Positions 28,124 to 37,929 of a DNA stretch of 64,000 nucleotides are shown piece after piece. The DNA comes from an uncultured Psychrobacter sp. (GTDB taxonomy: Bacteria; Pseudomonadota; Gammaproteobacteria; Pseudomonadales; Moraxellaceae). How positions within the stretch are numbered: position 1 is the first letter of the stretch; every line of letters starts with the position of its first letter. The stretch is from NCBI RefSeq assembly GCF_947488565.1, contig NZ_CANKZC010000007.1:1-64000 (forward strand), read 5' to 3'. Both the position numbers and the translations under genes were made by a program. The notes below the pieces were generated by a model. That model did not search any database. It saw only the letters and a program-made list of their open reading frames with translations, and was not told where the DNA came from.

Positions 28124-28948
28124 ATGCTAGCCAAAAAACCTAAAGGTGCGACAGAAAAGCGCAAAACAAGTAGTGTATCAGGCTTATTATGGATGTTAGT
28201 CGGGGCTATATTGACGCTTATGATAGGAGTGTTTTTATACCTGTCACCATTATTTGATTTTAGTCCTGCTGATGGCACTGCTGATTCTGATCCTGATCGG
28301 CAAGTGCAGCCGCGTGTTGAGACGGATACCGATAATAGCGATTATGAATTTTATGATATCTTGCCAAATCAAGAAATGGCTACTATCCCTGATGAAGACC
28401 TTAATCAGAATGGTCAACTAGGTGATTCAGGAGCGTTTGAACCTGATGTCGTGGTTACTCAACCTGAAGAAAGCTCTGGCAGCCGTAATGATGACTCGGG
28501 CAATTTTGGTATTTCTGAAAGCACCACCATTGAGCCCAGTCGTGGCAACAATGCGGCCGATAATGATAGTGACAACGATATTGTTATTGTTGAAGAAGAT
28601 GCGACCTATGATGGGACAACGCCTACTAACAATAATGGCAACAGCAACTCTACCAGCCGTGCCAATAATGCAAATTCGGGTACTGCTAGTATACAACCTG
28701 CCAAACCTGCGACCACTTATATTCTACAAATCAATAGCTTCGGTGACGCTGATGAAGCCGATCGCCGCCGCGCTCAAGTACTAATGGCTGGCGTTGACGC
28801 TAGAGTGGTCAAAAATACCACAGGTAACGGTTTGCCAATTTATCAAGTTATTTCGCGGCCGATGAATACTCGTCAAGCAGTGACCACTGCTCAGCAGCGT
28901 TTACAGAATAACGGTATTGATTCTATTATCGTTGAGCAACGTCGTTAG
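28124..28948 (+). CDS. SPOR-domain membrane protein (FtsN-like)
   Basis: Single-pass inner-membrane protein with a periplasmic peptidoglycan-binding domain. The start is basic (KKPKGATEKRKT), the transmembrane helix runs about residues 25-46, residues 50-190 are an acidic, Asn/Ser/Asp-rich linker, and residues 195-272 form a SPOR domain (TYILQINSFGDADEADRRRA to the end), which binds septal glycan. The layout and the position behind argS resemble FtsN loci in gammaproteobacteria, so a role at the division septum is plausible, but FtsN identity is not proven. Confidence 0.87.
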   Translation: MLAKKPKGATEKRKTSSVSGLLWMLVGAILTLMIGVFLYLSPLFDFSPADGTADSDPDRQVQPRVETDTDNSDYEFYDILPNQEMATIPDEDLNQNGQLGDSGAFEPDVVVTQPEESSGSRNDDSGNFGISESTTIEPSRGNNAADNDSDNDIVIVEEDATYDGTTPTNNNGNSNSTSRANNANSGTASIQPAKPATTYILQINSFGDADEADRRRAQVLMAGVDARVVKNTTGNGLPIYQVISRPMNTRQAVTTAQQRLQNNGIDSIIVEQRR

Positions 28949-28993
28949 ATTGGATTACTTGCGAATATTTTTATAGTTTGTCACTGATTAAAG

Positions 28994-29017
28994 AGCGTCG
29001 CAATGACGCTTTTTTTA
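28994..29017 (+). terminator. Terminator after the SPOR gene
   Basis: Hairpin AGCGTC / GACGCT with a five-base loop and seven T. Closes the argS-SPOR unit. Confidence 0.85.
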
Positions 29018-29091
29018 TCTCTTGTTTTTGTTGAATATATCTCCCCTAGCTGTTTTATTATATCTCTATTACCAAAACGTTCATAAAGAGT

Positions 29092-30189
29092 ATGGCTATG
29101 ACTGTATCTAACTTGGCACCACCTATCAGCATGACTAAAGCATTTTTTCAAAAATATTTTATTGATGCTTTTACTGGTATGGCTTTAGGGCTATTTGTCA
29201 CTCTGATTGCTGGTCTTATCATCTCGCAAATCGGTGGCTGGTTAGATATGCCCGCCCTTATCGCTGTCGGTAAGCTGGCTTCGATCTTGATGGGCGCTGG
29301 TATCGGCGTTGGTATTGCTTATTATCTTAAAGCACCGACGTTGGTTATGCTTAGCTGCTTAGTGGCAGGTATGCTTGGCGCTCATTCTGAAGCGCTAATG
29401 GCAGGGACGCTCTTTACGCCGCAAGTGGGTGGACCGCCGACCTTTGTCGCTCTGCCCGGTAATCCGATAGGCGCATATTTGGCATCAGTATTTGCTTATC
29501 GCGCCGGGACATGGGTCGCGGGCAAAACAAAGCTTGATATCTTATTAGTACCGCTACTGGTCTGTGCAGTAGCATTAGCTGTTTGTGCATTACTTAATCC
29601 ACCTATCGTCGCTGCTGTTGATGCTATTGGACAAGGTATCCAAGCGGCCACTGAGTTACAACCGTTATTAATGGGAATTGTCATTGCAGTCGTAGTTGGT
29701 ATTTTATTGACGCTACCAACCTCAAGCGCGGCTATCTGTATCGCTATTGGGCTTGGCGGTTTGGCTGGCGGGGCGGCTGTCGTTGGCTGCGCGGCACATA
29801 TGATTGGCTTTGCCGTGGCGAGCTTCAAAGACAACGGCGTGAGCGGTGTGGTTTCTCAAGGTCTCGGCACGAGTATGCTACAAATTCCTAATGTATTAAG
29901 AAAGCCGCTAATACTATTGCCAGCTGTTATCGCTAGCGCTATCGTTGGTCCTATCGCGACAGTCGGCTTTGGACTTGCTTGTACGGCGACAGGTGCTGGG
30001 ATGGGTACGGCGGGATTGGTCGGCGTATTTGGCGTCATTGAGGCGTCAGAAGGAATCATGAGCACGGGTCAGTTATGGGCAGCGATTATTTTATTGATGT
30101 TTGTACTACCAGCAGTGATTGCTGGTATCGTCGCTTATATGATGCGCCGTATGGGCTGGTTGGTTGCTGGTGATATGAAACTGCCTTAA
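29092..30189 (+). CDS. EIIC-like membrane transporter (PTS_EIIC_2 family), no PTS partners nearby
   Basis: Polytopic membrane protein of 365 residues with about ten hydrophobic segments, resembling the PF13303 PTS_EIIC_2 family. It begins FFQKYFIDAFTGMALGLF, contains GGPPTFVALPGNPIGAYLA near residues 117-135 and GAGMGTAGLVGVFGVIEASEG near 300-320. No EIIA, EIIB or HPr gene is near, so it may act as a phosphorylation-independent permease. The substrate cannot be inferred. Met3 at 29098 is an alternative start with better spacing from AGAG. Confidence 0.78.
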   Translation: MAMTVSNLAPPISMTKAFFQKYFIDAFTGMALGLFVTLIAGLIISQIGGWLDMPALIAVGKLASILMGAGIGVGIAYYLKAPTLVMLSCLVAGMLGAHSEALMAGTLFTPQVGGPPTFVALPGNPIGAYLASVFAYRAGTWVAGKTKLDILLVPLLVCAVALAVCALLNPPIVAAVDAIGQGIQAATELQPLLMGIVIAVVVGILLTLPTSSAAICIAIGLGGLAGGAAVVGCAAHMIGFAVASFKDNGVSGVVSQGLGTSMLQIPNVLRKPLILLPAVIASAIVGPIATVGFGLACTATGAGMGTAGLVGVFGVIEASEGIMSTGQLWAAIILLMFVLPAVIAGIVAYMMRRMGWLVAGDMKLP

Positions 30190-30236
30190 GCTTTATAAGC
30201 TTGAACACTTTTAATGCTTTTAATGATTTCTAAAAT

Positions 30237-30273
30237 CAAAAAGCCCAGTTATTTAAATAACTGGGCTTTTTGC
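30237..30273. terminator. Bidirectional terminator
   Basis: Near-perfect palindrome AAAAGCCCAGTTATTT / AAATAACTGGGCTTTT between the convergent EIIC-like and cytochrome genes, with A-run and T-run flanks. Confidence 0.92.
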
Positions 30274-30312
30274 ATGGGTGTTTTTCGCTATTTACAAATA
30301 GTTCACGTGCTA

Positions 30313-31263
30313 TTAACGACGTACGTCTACCGGTGCACCGCCTTTTGGCCAATCTTTATCTTTATTTGCTTTTACAGGGCGTGGCAGCTGGGTAAAGTAG
30401 CTGGCCACATCGATAGCTTCTTGGTCGGTAAGGGTATTGCCTTGACCAAATGGCATTTTACCTTTTACAAATGAAGCAGCTTTATATGTACGTGCCATGC
30501 CTGCACCATCGTTAAATGAGTTCTCACCAGCGATGGCTGGATATACATAAGTACCATCGTCATTGTACTGGCCTTCACCATTTTCACCATGGCAGGAAAC
30601 ACAGGTTTGAGCGAAGATTTCTTTACCTTTTACTGGATCTGGTGTCAGGGTATTGTCTATTTTTACAAACCCACGGCCTTCAGGTGACACGCCAATTGGC
30701 ATATCTTGTGATAACCAAGTCATATAGGAGATAAAAGCATTCATCTCGTCTGAGTCCATATCTAAAGGTTTGCCGTCCATTGAGCGTTGAAAACAACCAT
30801 TAACCCGCTCTTGTAATGAGTTGACACGTGCATCACGTGAGCGATAAATAGGAAAAATCCCTGGTAAGCCATTCCACGGTGCAGCGTAAGCCTCTGAGCC
30901 ATTACCTAAGTGACAGCTGGTACAGTTAAGCTGATTGCCTACATTGTTAGGTAGCTCGCGATAAGTATGATTGGCAAGCTCCAATCCTCGGCGGACGGCA
31001 GCGCCATATTCGTCATCAGGGATAGTCGACTCATCAGGCATGCTGATGTTCAGTTTGGCACTTGGGTTGGCAGCCATATCATTTTTAATCTCAGTAGCAC
31101 GTGCTTCAAGCGATTTTACTCGCGCTAATGCCTCAGCTTCTTCGACACGATCAACAGCTTTGGTACCTGTTTCGCTACAAGCCGTAATACTTACAGCACC
31201 GATAACGAAGATAGCTGCCATAAGAAGAGTAGAAGGTGGCTTGGCTTGTAAATATGTTTTCAT
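30313..31263 (-). CDS. tsdA: TsdA-like dihaem cytochrome c lipoprotein (probable thiosulfate dehydrogenase)
   Basis: The start is ATG 31263, behind AAGGA at seven bases. A lipoprotein signal ends at Cys29 (SITAC). Two haem-binding motifs are visible: CTSCH (114-118) and CVSCH (221-225). Cys157, in RVNGCFQRSMDGK, lies 39 residues after the first haem histidine, where TsdA has its unusual cysteine haem ligand. K269-M270 (FVKGKMPFG) matches the Lys/Met ligand region of the second haem. TsdA joins two thiosulfates into tetrathionate, or runs in reverse, in the periplasm. The family call rests on these motifs; the direction of the reaction cannot be told. The lipid anchor is unusual for TsdA. Confidence 0.82.
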   Translation of the reverse strand: MKTYLQAKPPSTLLMAAIFVIGAVSITACSETGTKAVDRVEEAEALARVKSLEARATEIKNDMAANPSAKLNISMPDESTIPDDEYGAAVRRGLELANHTYRELPNNVGNQLNCTSCHLGNGSEAYAAPWNGLPGIFPIYRSRDARVNSLQERVNGCFQRSMDGKPLDMDSDEMNAFISYMTWLSQDMPIGVSPEGRGFVKIDNTLTPDPVKGKEIFAQTCVSCHGENGEGQYNDDGTYVYPAIAGENSFNDGAGMARTYKAASFVKGKMPFGQGNTLTDQEAIDVASYFTQLPRPVKANKDKDWPKGGAPVDVRR

Positions 31264-31487
31264 TGAAATATCCTTATTATCAAAAATAATATATAAATCG
31301 ATATTTTTATGATAATTTAATTTGCATAATGACAGTAATAAACTTAATGTTTTGCAAACAGCTGAATAATTAATCAATCTGTAAGTTGCTAGTAACACAA
31401 TTGTATCAAATATAAATCATTAAAGTATATAAAAACGTAAAGTGTTTTAAGGTTTAAGAAAAATATCAATACTATCTCGAAGAGAAC

Positions 31488-31527
31488 AAAAAAAGCGTCT
31501 TAGCACGAAATGCTAGACGCTTTTTTT
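31488..31527. terminator. Terminator downstream of clpX
   Basis: Hairpin GCGTCTTAGCA / TGCTAGACGC with one bulge, flanked by seven A and seven T. On the minus strand it closes the clp operon. Confidence 0.88.
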
Positions 31528-31575
31528 GTAGTGATAGCGAATTATTTATAACTAACTATCTAACTGAACCATAAA

Positions 31576-32847
31576 TTAAGCAATTTTAGGGGTTTTACCA
31601 TCGTTGATCACATGCTCATCAACCATTACCGTTTTGGCATTTTTCATTGAGGGTAGCTCATACATGGTCTCAAGTAGGGCGTTTTCTACGATAGAGCGTA
31701 GTCCACGTGCACCTGTCTTGCGCTCCATAGCCTTTTTAGCAATGGCATCAAGTGCTTCTTGAGTAAAGCTAATATCAGCGCCTTCCATATCGAACAGATA
31801 CTTATACTGTTTTACCAGCGCGTTTTTTGGCTCAGTCAGGATCTGTACCAATGCTTCTTCGTCAAGCTCTTCAAGTGCTGCCAACACTGGTAAACGACCA
31901 ATCAATTCTGGAATAAGACCGAACTTGATTAAATCTTCTGGCTCAACTTGCTGGAGCAAATCTGAGCTGCGACGGCTATCATCTTTTGAGCTGACATCGG
32001 CGTTAAAACCAATACCGCCTTTTTCCGTACGTTGCTGAATCACTTGATCAAGACCTGCAAATGCACCGCCAACGATAATCAGGATATTGCTGGTGTCTAC
32101 TTGAATAAGCTCTTGCTGAGGGTGTTTACGACCACCGTGTGGCGGGATGGCAGCGACTGTACCTTCGATAAGCTTCAGCAAGGCTTGTTGCACGCCTTCG
32201 CCTGATACATCGCGTGTGATAGACGGGTTGTCGCCTTTTTTGCTGATTTTATCAATCTCATCGATATAGATGATACCTTGCTCAGCCTTGCTCACATCAT
32301 AGTCAGAGGCTTGTAATAGCTTTTGTACAATGTTTTCCACATCTTCACCGACATAACCGGCTTCGGTTAAAGTCGTGGCATCTGCCATCGCAAAAGGCAC
32401 ATCTAATAGACGTGCTAAGGTTTGTGCAAGTAAAGTCTTACCAGAACCCGTTGGACCAATCAGCAAGATATTACTTTTGGCCAACTCAACCATCGCATCG
32501 TCAGCACCGATCTTGGCTTTTTTACTGTCATTAGCTAAGGTTTGGCTGACTTTTAGACGCTTGTAATGGTTATAAACAGCGACAGACAGTGCTTTTTTGG
32601 CAGCGTCTTGACCGATGACGTACTCATCAAGTTTTGCACGCAACTCTTTAGGCGTTGGCAGTTTTTTGTTGACCCAAGAGGTATCAACTTCACCATCAGA
32701 GTCATCAGTTGTGCTATCAGCGATTAGGTCTGTGCATAGCTCAATACATTCGTTACAGATATTGGCATCGTCAGCGGCAATAAGCTGCTTGACTTCACTT
32801 TTAGCTTTACCACAAAACGAGCAATGCGGGTTGTTATCTTCTGCCAT
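31576..32847 (-). CDS. clpX: ATP-dependent Clp protease ATP-binding subunit ClpX
   Basis: AAA+ unfoldase feeding substrates into ClpP. The N-terminal zinc-binding domain shows CSFCGK and CNECIELC (residues 9-42). Walker A is GPTGSGKT near residues 130-137, Walker [11 protein letters not shown] near 195-204, and GIGFN near 277-281 is the IGF loop that docks onto ClpP. 423 residues is normal. It is downstream of clpP, in the conserved tig-clpP-clpX order. Confidence 0.97.
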   Translation of the reverse strand: MAEDNNPHCSFCGKAKSEVKQLIAADDANICNECIELCTDLIADSTTDDSDGEVDTSWVNKKLPTPKELRAKLDEYVIGQDAAKKALSVAVYNHYKRLKVSQTLANDSKKAKIGADDAMVELAKSNILLIGPTGSGKTLLAQTLARLLDVPFAMADATTLTEAGYVGEDVENIVQKLLQASDYDVSKAEQGIIYIDEIDKISKKGDNPSITRDVSGEGVQQALLKLIEGTVAAIPPHGGRKHPQQELIQVDTSNILIIVGGAFAGLDQVIQQRTEKGGIGFNADVSSKDDSRRSSDLLQQVEPEDLIKFGLIPELIGRLPVLAALEELDEEALVQILTEPKNALVKQYKYLFDMEGADISFTQEALDAIAKKAMERKTGARGLRSIVENALLETMYELPSMKNAKTVMVDEHVINDGKTPKIA

Positions 32848-33042
32848 ATAAAGGCACTCCTAAAATTTAATGCTTGTACTATTTCCAACAACAAACTAAC
32901 ACTCAATCACTAGTACTGTCTATATTTGCTAAACCTATGTACGCGGTGCTGATGCTTGATTGCTGTGTTTATTTGAGTGTTGGAAATAGTAATATTAGTT
33001 TCATACCACATAGCTATCTATCTAGCTGGGTAGGTGCTGTCT

Positions 33043-33729
33043 TTATAAAGAATCAGGGCGACGTTCTAAGACTTCATCAACCAGACCGTATTCTTTTGCT
33101 TCTTTAGCATCTAACCAAAAATCACGCTCAACGTCTTTTTCGATTTTTTCTACTGGTTGACCAGTACGCTCAGCCAAAATCTCGTTTAAGCGTGCGCGAG
33201 TTTTTAGAATTTCACGCGCGTTAATTTCGATATCTGTTGCTTGACCCTGAGCACCACCTGAAGGCTGGTGAATCATCACGCGAGAATTGGCTAGTGCATA
33301 GCGTTTGCCTTTTTGACCCGCGGCCAATAGGAATGAACCCATGCTGTAAGCACCGCCCATACAAATAGTGGATACTTCAGGCTTGATAAAATTCATAGTA
33401 TCAAAAATAGCCAAGCCTGCACTGACTGAGCCGCCTGGTGAGTTGATGTATAAATGAATATCTTTATCAGGATTTTCAGCTTCTAAGAATAATAACTGGG
33501 CGACGATTAGGTTGGCCATATGGTCTTCGACCTGACCTGTCAAAAAGATCACACGCTCACGCAGCAAGCGCGAGAAGATATCAAAAGAGCGTTCACCGCG
33601 TGACGACTGTTCCACAACCATCGGTACCAATGCAGCTTGAGGTGCATTTTGCATGCTTTGCACATCGTTGTGTGCACTCATTAACATATCAAAATGAGGG
33701 TTGGCGGTGATGCGATCATAATCTGTCAT
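33043..33729 (-). CDS. clpP: ATP-dependent Clp protease proteolytic subunit
   Basis: Serine peptidase forming the ClpP barrel. The catalytic serine lies in [11 protein letters not shown] near residue 128, and the histidine in [10 protein letters not shown] near residue 152. The segment [25 protein letters not shown] near 80-104 is typical. The GGAYSMGSF sequence differs from the usual GMAASMGAF. The protein starts with a propeptide-like stretch of about 30 residues. It lies between tig and clpX; clpX is 195 bases downstream. Confidence 0.96.
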   Translation of the reverse strand: MTDYDRITANPHFDMLMSAHNDVQSMQNAPQAALVPMVVEQSSRGERSFDIFSRLLRERVIFLTGQVEDHMANLIVAQLLFLEAENPDKDIHLYINSPGGSVSAGLAIFDTMNFIKPEVSTICMGGAYSMGSFLLAAGQKGKRYALANSRVMIHQPSGGAQGQATDIEINAREILKTRARLNEILAERTGQPVEKIEKDVERDFWLDAKEAKEYGLVDEVLERRPDSL

Positions 33730-34177
33730 AAAATGTCCTATAAATAAGTGTATAAAATAGAGTTACAAAATGAGCTAAGGGTTTATCCTGCTATGGTCTA
33801 ATAATGGTATGCAAAATAGTGTAACAGACAATAATATATGAGCGTTATTAAGTATTAAACCTCATCCGATATAAACACTTTATAATCATGAACGATAATA
33901 ATTAATAACAACTGACGCCATGATAACTGGTTTAGTTATAAGGCTGTATTAATTTTCGGTTAACTTTAATAATAATTAATAGCGATACCTAACAATCAAA
34001 GGTCTAAAGAAATTTCGCCTTTACGCTTCTGTTTGTACTTGTACAAGCTATTACAAATAATGGCTAAACAAACGATGCCAGTTATAACAATAACTTAAAT
34101 GGTTATACGAAGAATGGTTCCCTATTGATAGGGTGTCTACGTTCAATTATCAAGGGTTAGACTCATAAACCACGAAT
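33730..34177. other. Spacer between clpP and tig
   Basis: About 450 bases with no gene. It must contain the clpP promoter, because a strong terminator follows tig. AT-rich; no operator recognised. Confidence 0.55.
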
Positions 34178-34210
34178 AAAAATGCCCCAACAAATTGTTA
34201 GGGCATTTTT
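34178..34210. terminator. Terminator downstream of tig
   Basis: Long hairpin AAAATGCCCCAACAA / TTGTTAGGGCATTTT flanked by A and T runs. It separates tig from clpP transcriptionally. Confidence 0.9.
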
Positions 34211-34245
34211 GATATATATTAGATCAATCGCGTGAGACCGCTAAC

Positions 34246-35589
34246 TTACATAGCTTGTTGCTGTTGTTGCTGAGCCGCTAGTAAGTCCTGATAGCTGACT
34301 TCTTTGTCAGTGACGTTACCTTGATCAATAAGATAATCTACCACTTGGTCTTCTAGTACGACAGACTCAATGTTTGCACGTTGCTGTTTATCATTGGTGT
34401 AGTACTCGATGACTTCACTTGGGTCTTCATAGTTTTCTGCCGCTTCTTTGATGAAGGTTTCAACACGCTCTTGATCTACTTCAAGGTTTTGTGTGTCGAT
34501 AACACGGGCAACGATGATACCAAGGCGGGCTGCACGTAACGCTTGTTCTTCGAATAGCTCGTTTGGCAGCATGTCTTTATCAAAGCTATCCGCATTCGCA
34601 CCAAACTGCTGAGAAAAACGCTGCATCATCATGTTGCGCTGACGCTCGATTTCTTGCTCTAGCATCGCATTTGGTACGTCAAACTCGTTCTTTTCTAGCA
34701 ATGCATCAAAAGTCGCTTGCTTAACTTGGCTACGCGCCGCGTTTTTGATTTCGCGTTCCATGTTTTTGCGTACATCTGCTTTGAGCTTGTCAACGCCGCC
34801 TTCAGTCACGCCAAATAGCTCAAGGAACTCGTCATCGATTTCAGGTAGTTTTGATTTTTCAACCAGTTTTACGTTGATTTTGAACTGCGCTTCTTTACCC
34901 GCTAAGTTTTCAGCTTGATAGTCTTCTGGGAAGGTCACATCAATCGTTTTTTCTTCGCCAGCTTTCATACCTTTGATGCCAGCTTCAAAACCTGGGATCA
35001 TCTGGTTGCTACCGATAACCAATTTAAAGTCTTCAGCTGAGCCACCTTCGAACTTCTCACCATCAATCGAACCTTCAAAGTCAAAAGTCACTTGGTTGTC
35101 TTTGGCGGCCATGCCTTTTTTCTCGACGAACTCTTGACGCTGCTTTTGCAAGTTTTCGATCATAGTATCGACATCTTCATCTTTAACAGTCGCGGTATGA
35201 CGCTCAACTTCGATCTCATCGATACCTTGAACGTCGACTTCTGGGAAGATTTCAACAGTCGCTTGGTAAACTAAGAAGTCGTCTTCTAATTTAACATCAT
35301 CGATGTTTGGCATGCCAACGGCGCGAATGTCTTCAGATTTGATTGCTTCAAACACGGTATCGCGAATCACATCATTGATTACTTCTTGCTGAATACCAGC
35401 ACCATACTGTGAACGGATATGAGACATTGGAACGTTACCTTTACGGAAACCATCAATCTTGGCAGTCTTCGCCACTTGACGAATACGGCCTTCAACTTTG
35501 TTTTGAATTTTTTCAACAGGAACTTTCACTGTCAGCTGGGTTTCTTTTTCCGACAGCTTGTTGGTTGTGACTTGTAAATCTGTAGCCAT
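34246..35589 (-). CDS. tig: Trigger factor
   Basis: Ribosome-associated chaperone with peptidyl-prolyl isomerase activity. The ribosome-binding signature [12 protein letters not shown] is near residues 47-58. The FKBP-type domain spans about 150-245 ([17 protein letters not shown], then [17 protein letters not shown]). The C-terminal helical arms follow, ending in a Gln-rich tail. 447 residues, normal length. First gene of the conserved tig-clpP-clpX group. Confidence 0.97.
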   Translation of the reverse strand: MATDLQVTTNKLSEKETQLTVKVPVEKIQNKVEGRIRQVAKTAKIDGFRKGNVPMSHIRSQYGAGIQQEVINDVIRDTVFEAIKSEDIRAVGMPNIDDVKLEDDFLVYQATVEIFPEVDVQGIDEIEVERHTATVKDEDVDTMIENLQKQRQEFVEKKGMAAKDNQVTFDFEGSIDGEKFEGGSAEDFKLVIGSNQMIPGFEAGIKGMKAGEEKTIDVTFPEDYQAENLAGKEAQFKINVKLVEKSKLPEIDDEFLELFGVTEGGVDKLKADVRKNMEREIKNAARSQVKQATFDALLEKNEFDVPNAMLEQEIERQRNMMMQRFSQQFGANADSFDKDMLPNELFEEQALRAARLGIIVARVIDTQNLEVDQERVETFIKEAAENYEDPSEVIEYYTNDKQQRANIESVVLEDQVVDYLIDQGNVTDKEVSYQDLLAAQQQQQQAM

Positions 35590-36082
35590 GTTAATTACAC
35601 CTTTATGATTAAAATAACAGGCAATCGCCCCTCTAAATATACAAGGGTTATGCCGATTGCCATTGGAATGAATAGGGGTACTAAAGTACTTATGTTCCGA
35701 TACTTATAAGTCAGTCATTAGATAATGCAAATAACACTATCTAGTATTCTATACAATATCGATAATCCAAGACCAGTTTTCTCTACCAAAAGCGTTACAA
35801 TGACGATTGCACTGTCATACGTTGTGCATTTATAAACATTGTGCTTTTGTAAATGGTACAGTCGGCCAGAATCTTGCAATAAAATTTTAAAAGTAGAACA
35901 GTATAATCTATCTGTTAATTAAAGTAAAAGCTATCTGTCAGGATGGACGGTAAGCAAAAGTACTAGTAAACAAAAGCACTAATAAAAAAGCTTTCATAAA
36001 CAAGTATAGAAAGTTGAAACTAAAAAATTATTATCATATAAAAAACGAGCGCTATTTATGTCAGTGGCCATTATATAAGTAG
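35590..36082. other. Spacer between rdgB and tig
   Basis: About 490 bases, no gene. It contains a 16-base imperfect tandem repeat CAAAAG(T/C)ACTA(G/A)TAAA at 35955-35986. The tig promoter must lie at the left part of the region, on the minus strand. Confidence 0.5.
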
Positions 36083-36718
36083 CTACAACTGCTCTAATAG
36101 CTGCCGGATAGCTTGCCCGCGGTGGCTGATGCTGTTTTTATTAGCGGCACTTAAGCTTGCAGCAGTTGCCTGCAGCTTAGGTAACCAAAACAGTGGATCA
36201 TAACCAAAGCCGCCGTCACCATGCGGCGTCTCCAAAATTTCTCCATGCCATAGACCTTGGGCGATAATCGGTAGTGGGTCATCAGCATGACGTACCATTG
36301 CCAGTACGCAGACGAACATACCTTTAATGGGCGTATCCGGCTGCTCATCACGGATAGGGCGCAAGTCAGCGATGAGCTTAGCGTTGTTCTTAGCATCATT
36401 GCCATGTTCACCTGCGTAGCGCGCTGAGTAGATGCCTGGTGCATTTCCTAAAACTGGCACACATAAGCCTGAGTCATCAGCAATAGCTGGCAGTCCGCTG
36501 ATTCGGCTGGCATGACGCGCTTTAATGATGGCGTTTTCAACGAAGCTCAAACCATCCTCGACGGCATCCTCAATCTCTAATTGTCCTTGCGGTACGATAG
36601 TAACGTCTAGGTTGGCTTCAGCGAAGAGTCTTTTAAATTCTGCAAGTTTGCCTTGGTTATTACTGGCAAGCACCCACTGGTTTTGAGTAGTTTTAGATAA
36701 TGGTAAAGCTGGACTCAT
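36083..36718 (-). CDS. rdgB: Non-canonical purine NTP pyrophosphatase (RdgB/HAM1)
   Basis: Hydrolyses dITP, XTP and ITP to keep them out of nucleic acids. WVLASNNQGKLAEFKRLF near residues 13-30 holds the S/TxNxxK substrate motif, ADDSGLCVPVLGNAPGIYSARYAG near 74-97 the metal-binding aspartates, and GDGGFGYDPLFW near 163-174 and SHRGQA near 198-203 are further marks. Met at 36718 is preferred over the one at 36727 because of the spacing of the upstream GGA. About 211 residues, slightly longer than average. Confidence 0.94.
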   Translation of the reverse strand: MSPALPLSKTTQNQWVLASNNQGKLAEFKRLFAEANLDVTIVPQGQLEIEDAVEDGLSFVENAIIKARHASRISGLPAIADDSGLCVPVLGNAPGIYSARYAGEHGNDAKNNAKLIADLRPIRDEQPDTPIKGMFVCVLAMVRHADDPLPIIAQGLWHGEILETPHGDGGFGYDPLFWLPKLQATAASLSAANKNSISHRGQAIRQLLEQL

Positions 36719-37185
36719 AAAATACATCCGTCATTGATAGTCATATATGATTAATAGTTATAAAGATAAAAAACAACATCAGTCCTACGTCATAATTTAA
36801 TAGTTCTGTTGTATGCTGACTCTATCGTTTAATAAAATGTGCACGAAACAAGATACTATCAATAAAGCTTATAACATTCAGTAACTGATATTGTGCAAAT
36901 GCTTTGCTATAATAGCTGGCAAGCTACAGTGAATTATAGCTTATAGCTTGTGAATTTAAAGTTAATAATAGCTTTTAAGTCAATTACTTGGCTTTTAAGT
37001 GAATAACAATGTTTACGCTAATTTGTTTAAATTAGCCTTTAGATTCATCCTGATGAGCACTAGCACATCAAGCAATAACGTTCATTCATTAACAATAAAC
37101 TCAGCCAATTTAGCTCGGTATTTTGTGGTGTCTTGTTTGATATACACAAAATATGAGTGGCCAAATAAGCAAGGATAAAATAACT
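36719..37185. other. Divergent region upstream of sodB
   Basis: About 465 bases without a gene. An extended -10 (TGCTATAAT, 36905-36913) faces sodB. Downstream of it is a direct repeat, GCTTTTAAGTCAAT at 36971 and GCTTTTAAGTGAAT at 36991, 20 bases apart. If the promoter call holds, the sodB leader is about 265 bases long and carries these repeats. Confidence 0.5.
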
Positions 37186-37818
37186 ATGTCAAATATTAAA
37201 CTACCAGATCTTCCTTATGCAAAAGACGCACTAGAGCCGCATATCAGTGCCGAAACACTAGAGTATCATCATGATAAGCATCACGCAGCTTATGTGAATA
37301 AATTAAAAGACTTGCTACCAGGTTCTGGCCTAGAAGACAAAACGTTGCCAGAGATCATCGAAGCGACTGCGAAAGACGACAGCAAGCAGACTATGTTTAA
37401 CCAAGCAGCGCAAGTTTGGAACCATACGTTCTACTGGAACTGCATGACACCAGACAATGGCGGCGGCGAACCTACTGGTGATCTAAAAGGTAAAATCGAA
37501 GAAGACTTCGGTAGCTATGATAAGTTCCGTGAAGAGTTCAAAAACGCAGCAACGTCACAGTTTGGTTCAGGTTGGGCGTGGCTAGTGACTGACAAAGTTG
37601 GCGGCAAACTCTCTATCATGAAAACCAGCGATGCAGATAACCCACTTGCACACGATAAAGTAGCTGTATTGACTTGTGATGTGTGGGAACATGCATACTA
37701 CATTGATTATCGCAACCGTCGTCCTGACTATGTCGATACGTTCCTAGACAAGTTAGTGAACTGGGACTACGCAAACGCTAAATACAAAGGTCAAGATGCT
37801 GGTGTTGAAGGTAAATAA
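37186..37818 (+). CDS. sodB: Superoxide dismutase [Fe]
   Basis: Detoxifies superoxide in the cytoplasm. ATG 37186 is chosen because AAGGA is upstream and the family homology starts there (an in-frame ATG at 37153 would add 11 residues). Metal ligands are visible: the histidine in LEYHHDKHHAAYV near residue 27, the one in WNHTFYWN near 80, and DVWEHAYYIDY near 165-175 holding the Asp and His. The FGSGWAWLV block and the WNHTFYWN signature point to the iron type. A terminator follows. Confidence 0.95.
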   Translation: MSNIKLPDLPYAKDALEPHISAETLEYHHDKHHAAYVNKLKDLLPGSGLEDKTLPEIIEATAKDDSKQTMFNQAAQVWNHTFYWNCMTPDNGGGEPTGDLKGKIEEDFGSYDKFREEFKNAATSQFGSGWAWLVTDKVGGKLSIMKTSDADNPLAHDKVAVLTCDVWEHAYYIDYRNRRPDYVDTFLDKLVNWDYANAKYKGQDAGVEGK

Positions 37819-37849
37819 GCTACCTAGCTTTTGATTTGTAAATAAAAAG

Positions 37850-37875
37850 AGGACGCTGAGAGGCGTCCTTTTTTT
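37850..37875 (+). terminator. sodB terminator
   Basis: Hairpin AGGACGC / GCGTCCT, six-base loop, seven T. Confidence 0.88.
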
Positions 37876-37929
37876 GTGCAATTTTTATTATCTGAAAATA
37901 CCAGTACGATCCTATTTTGCGAAAAATAA

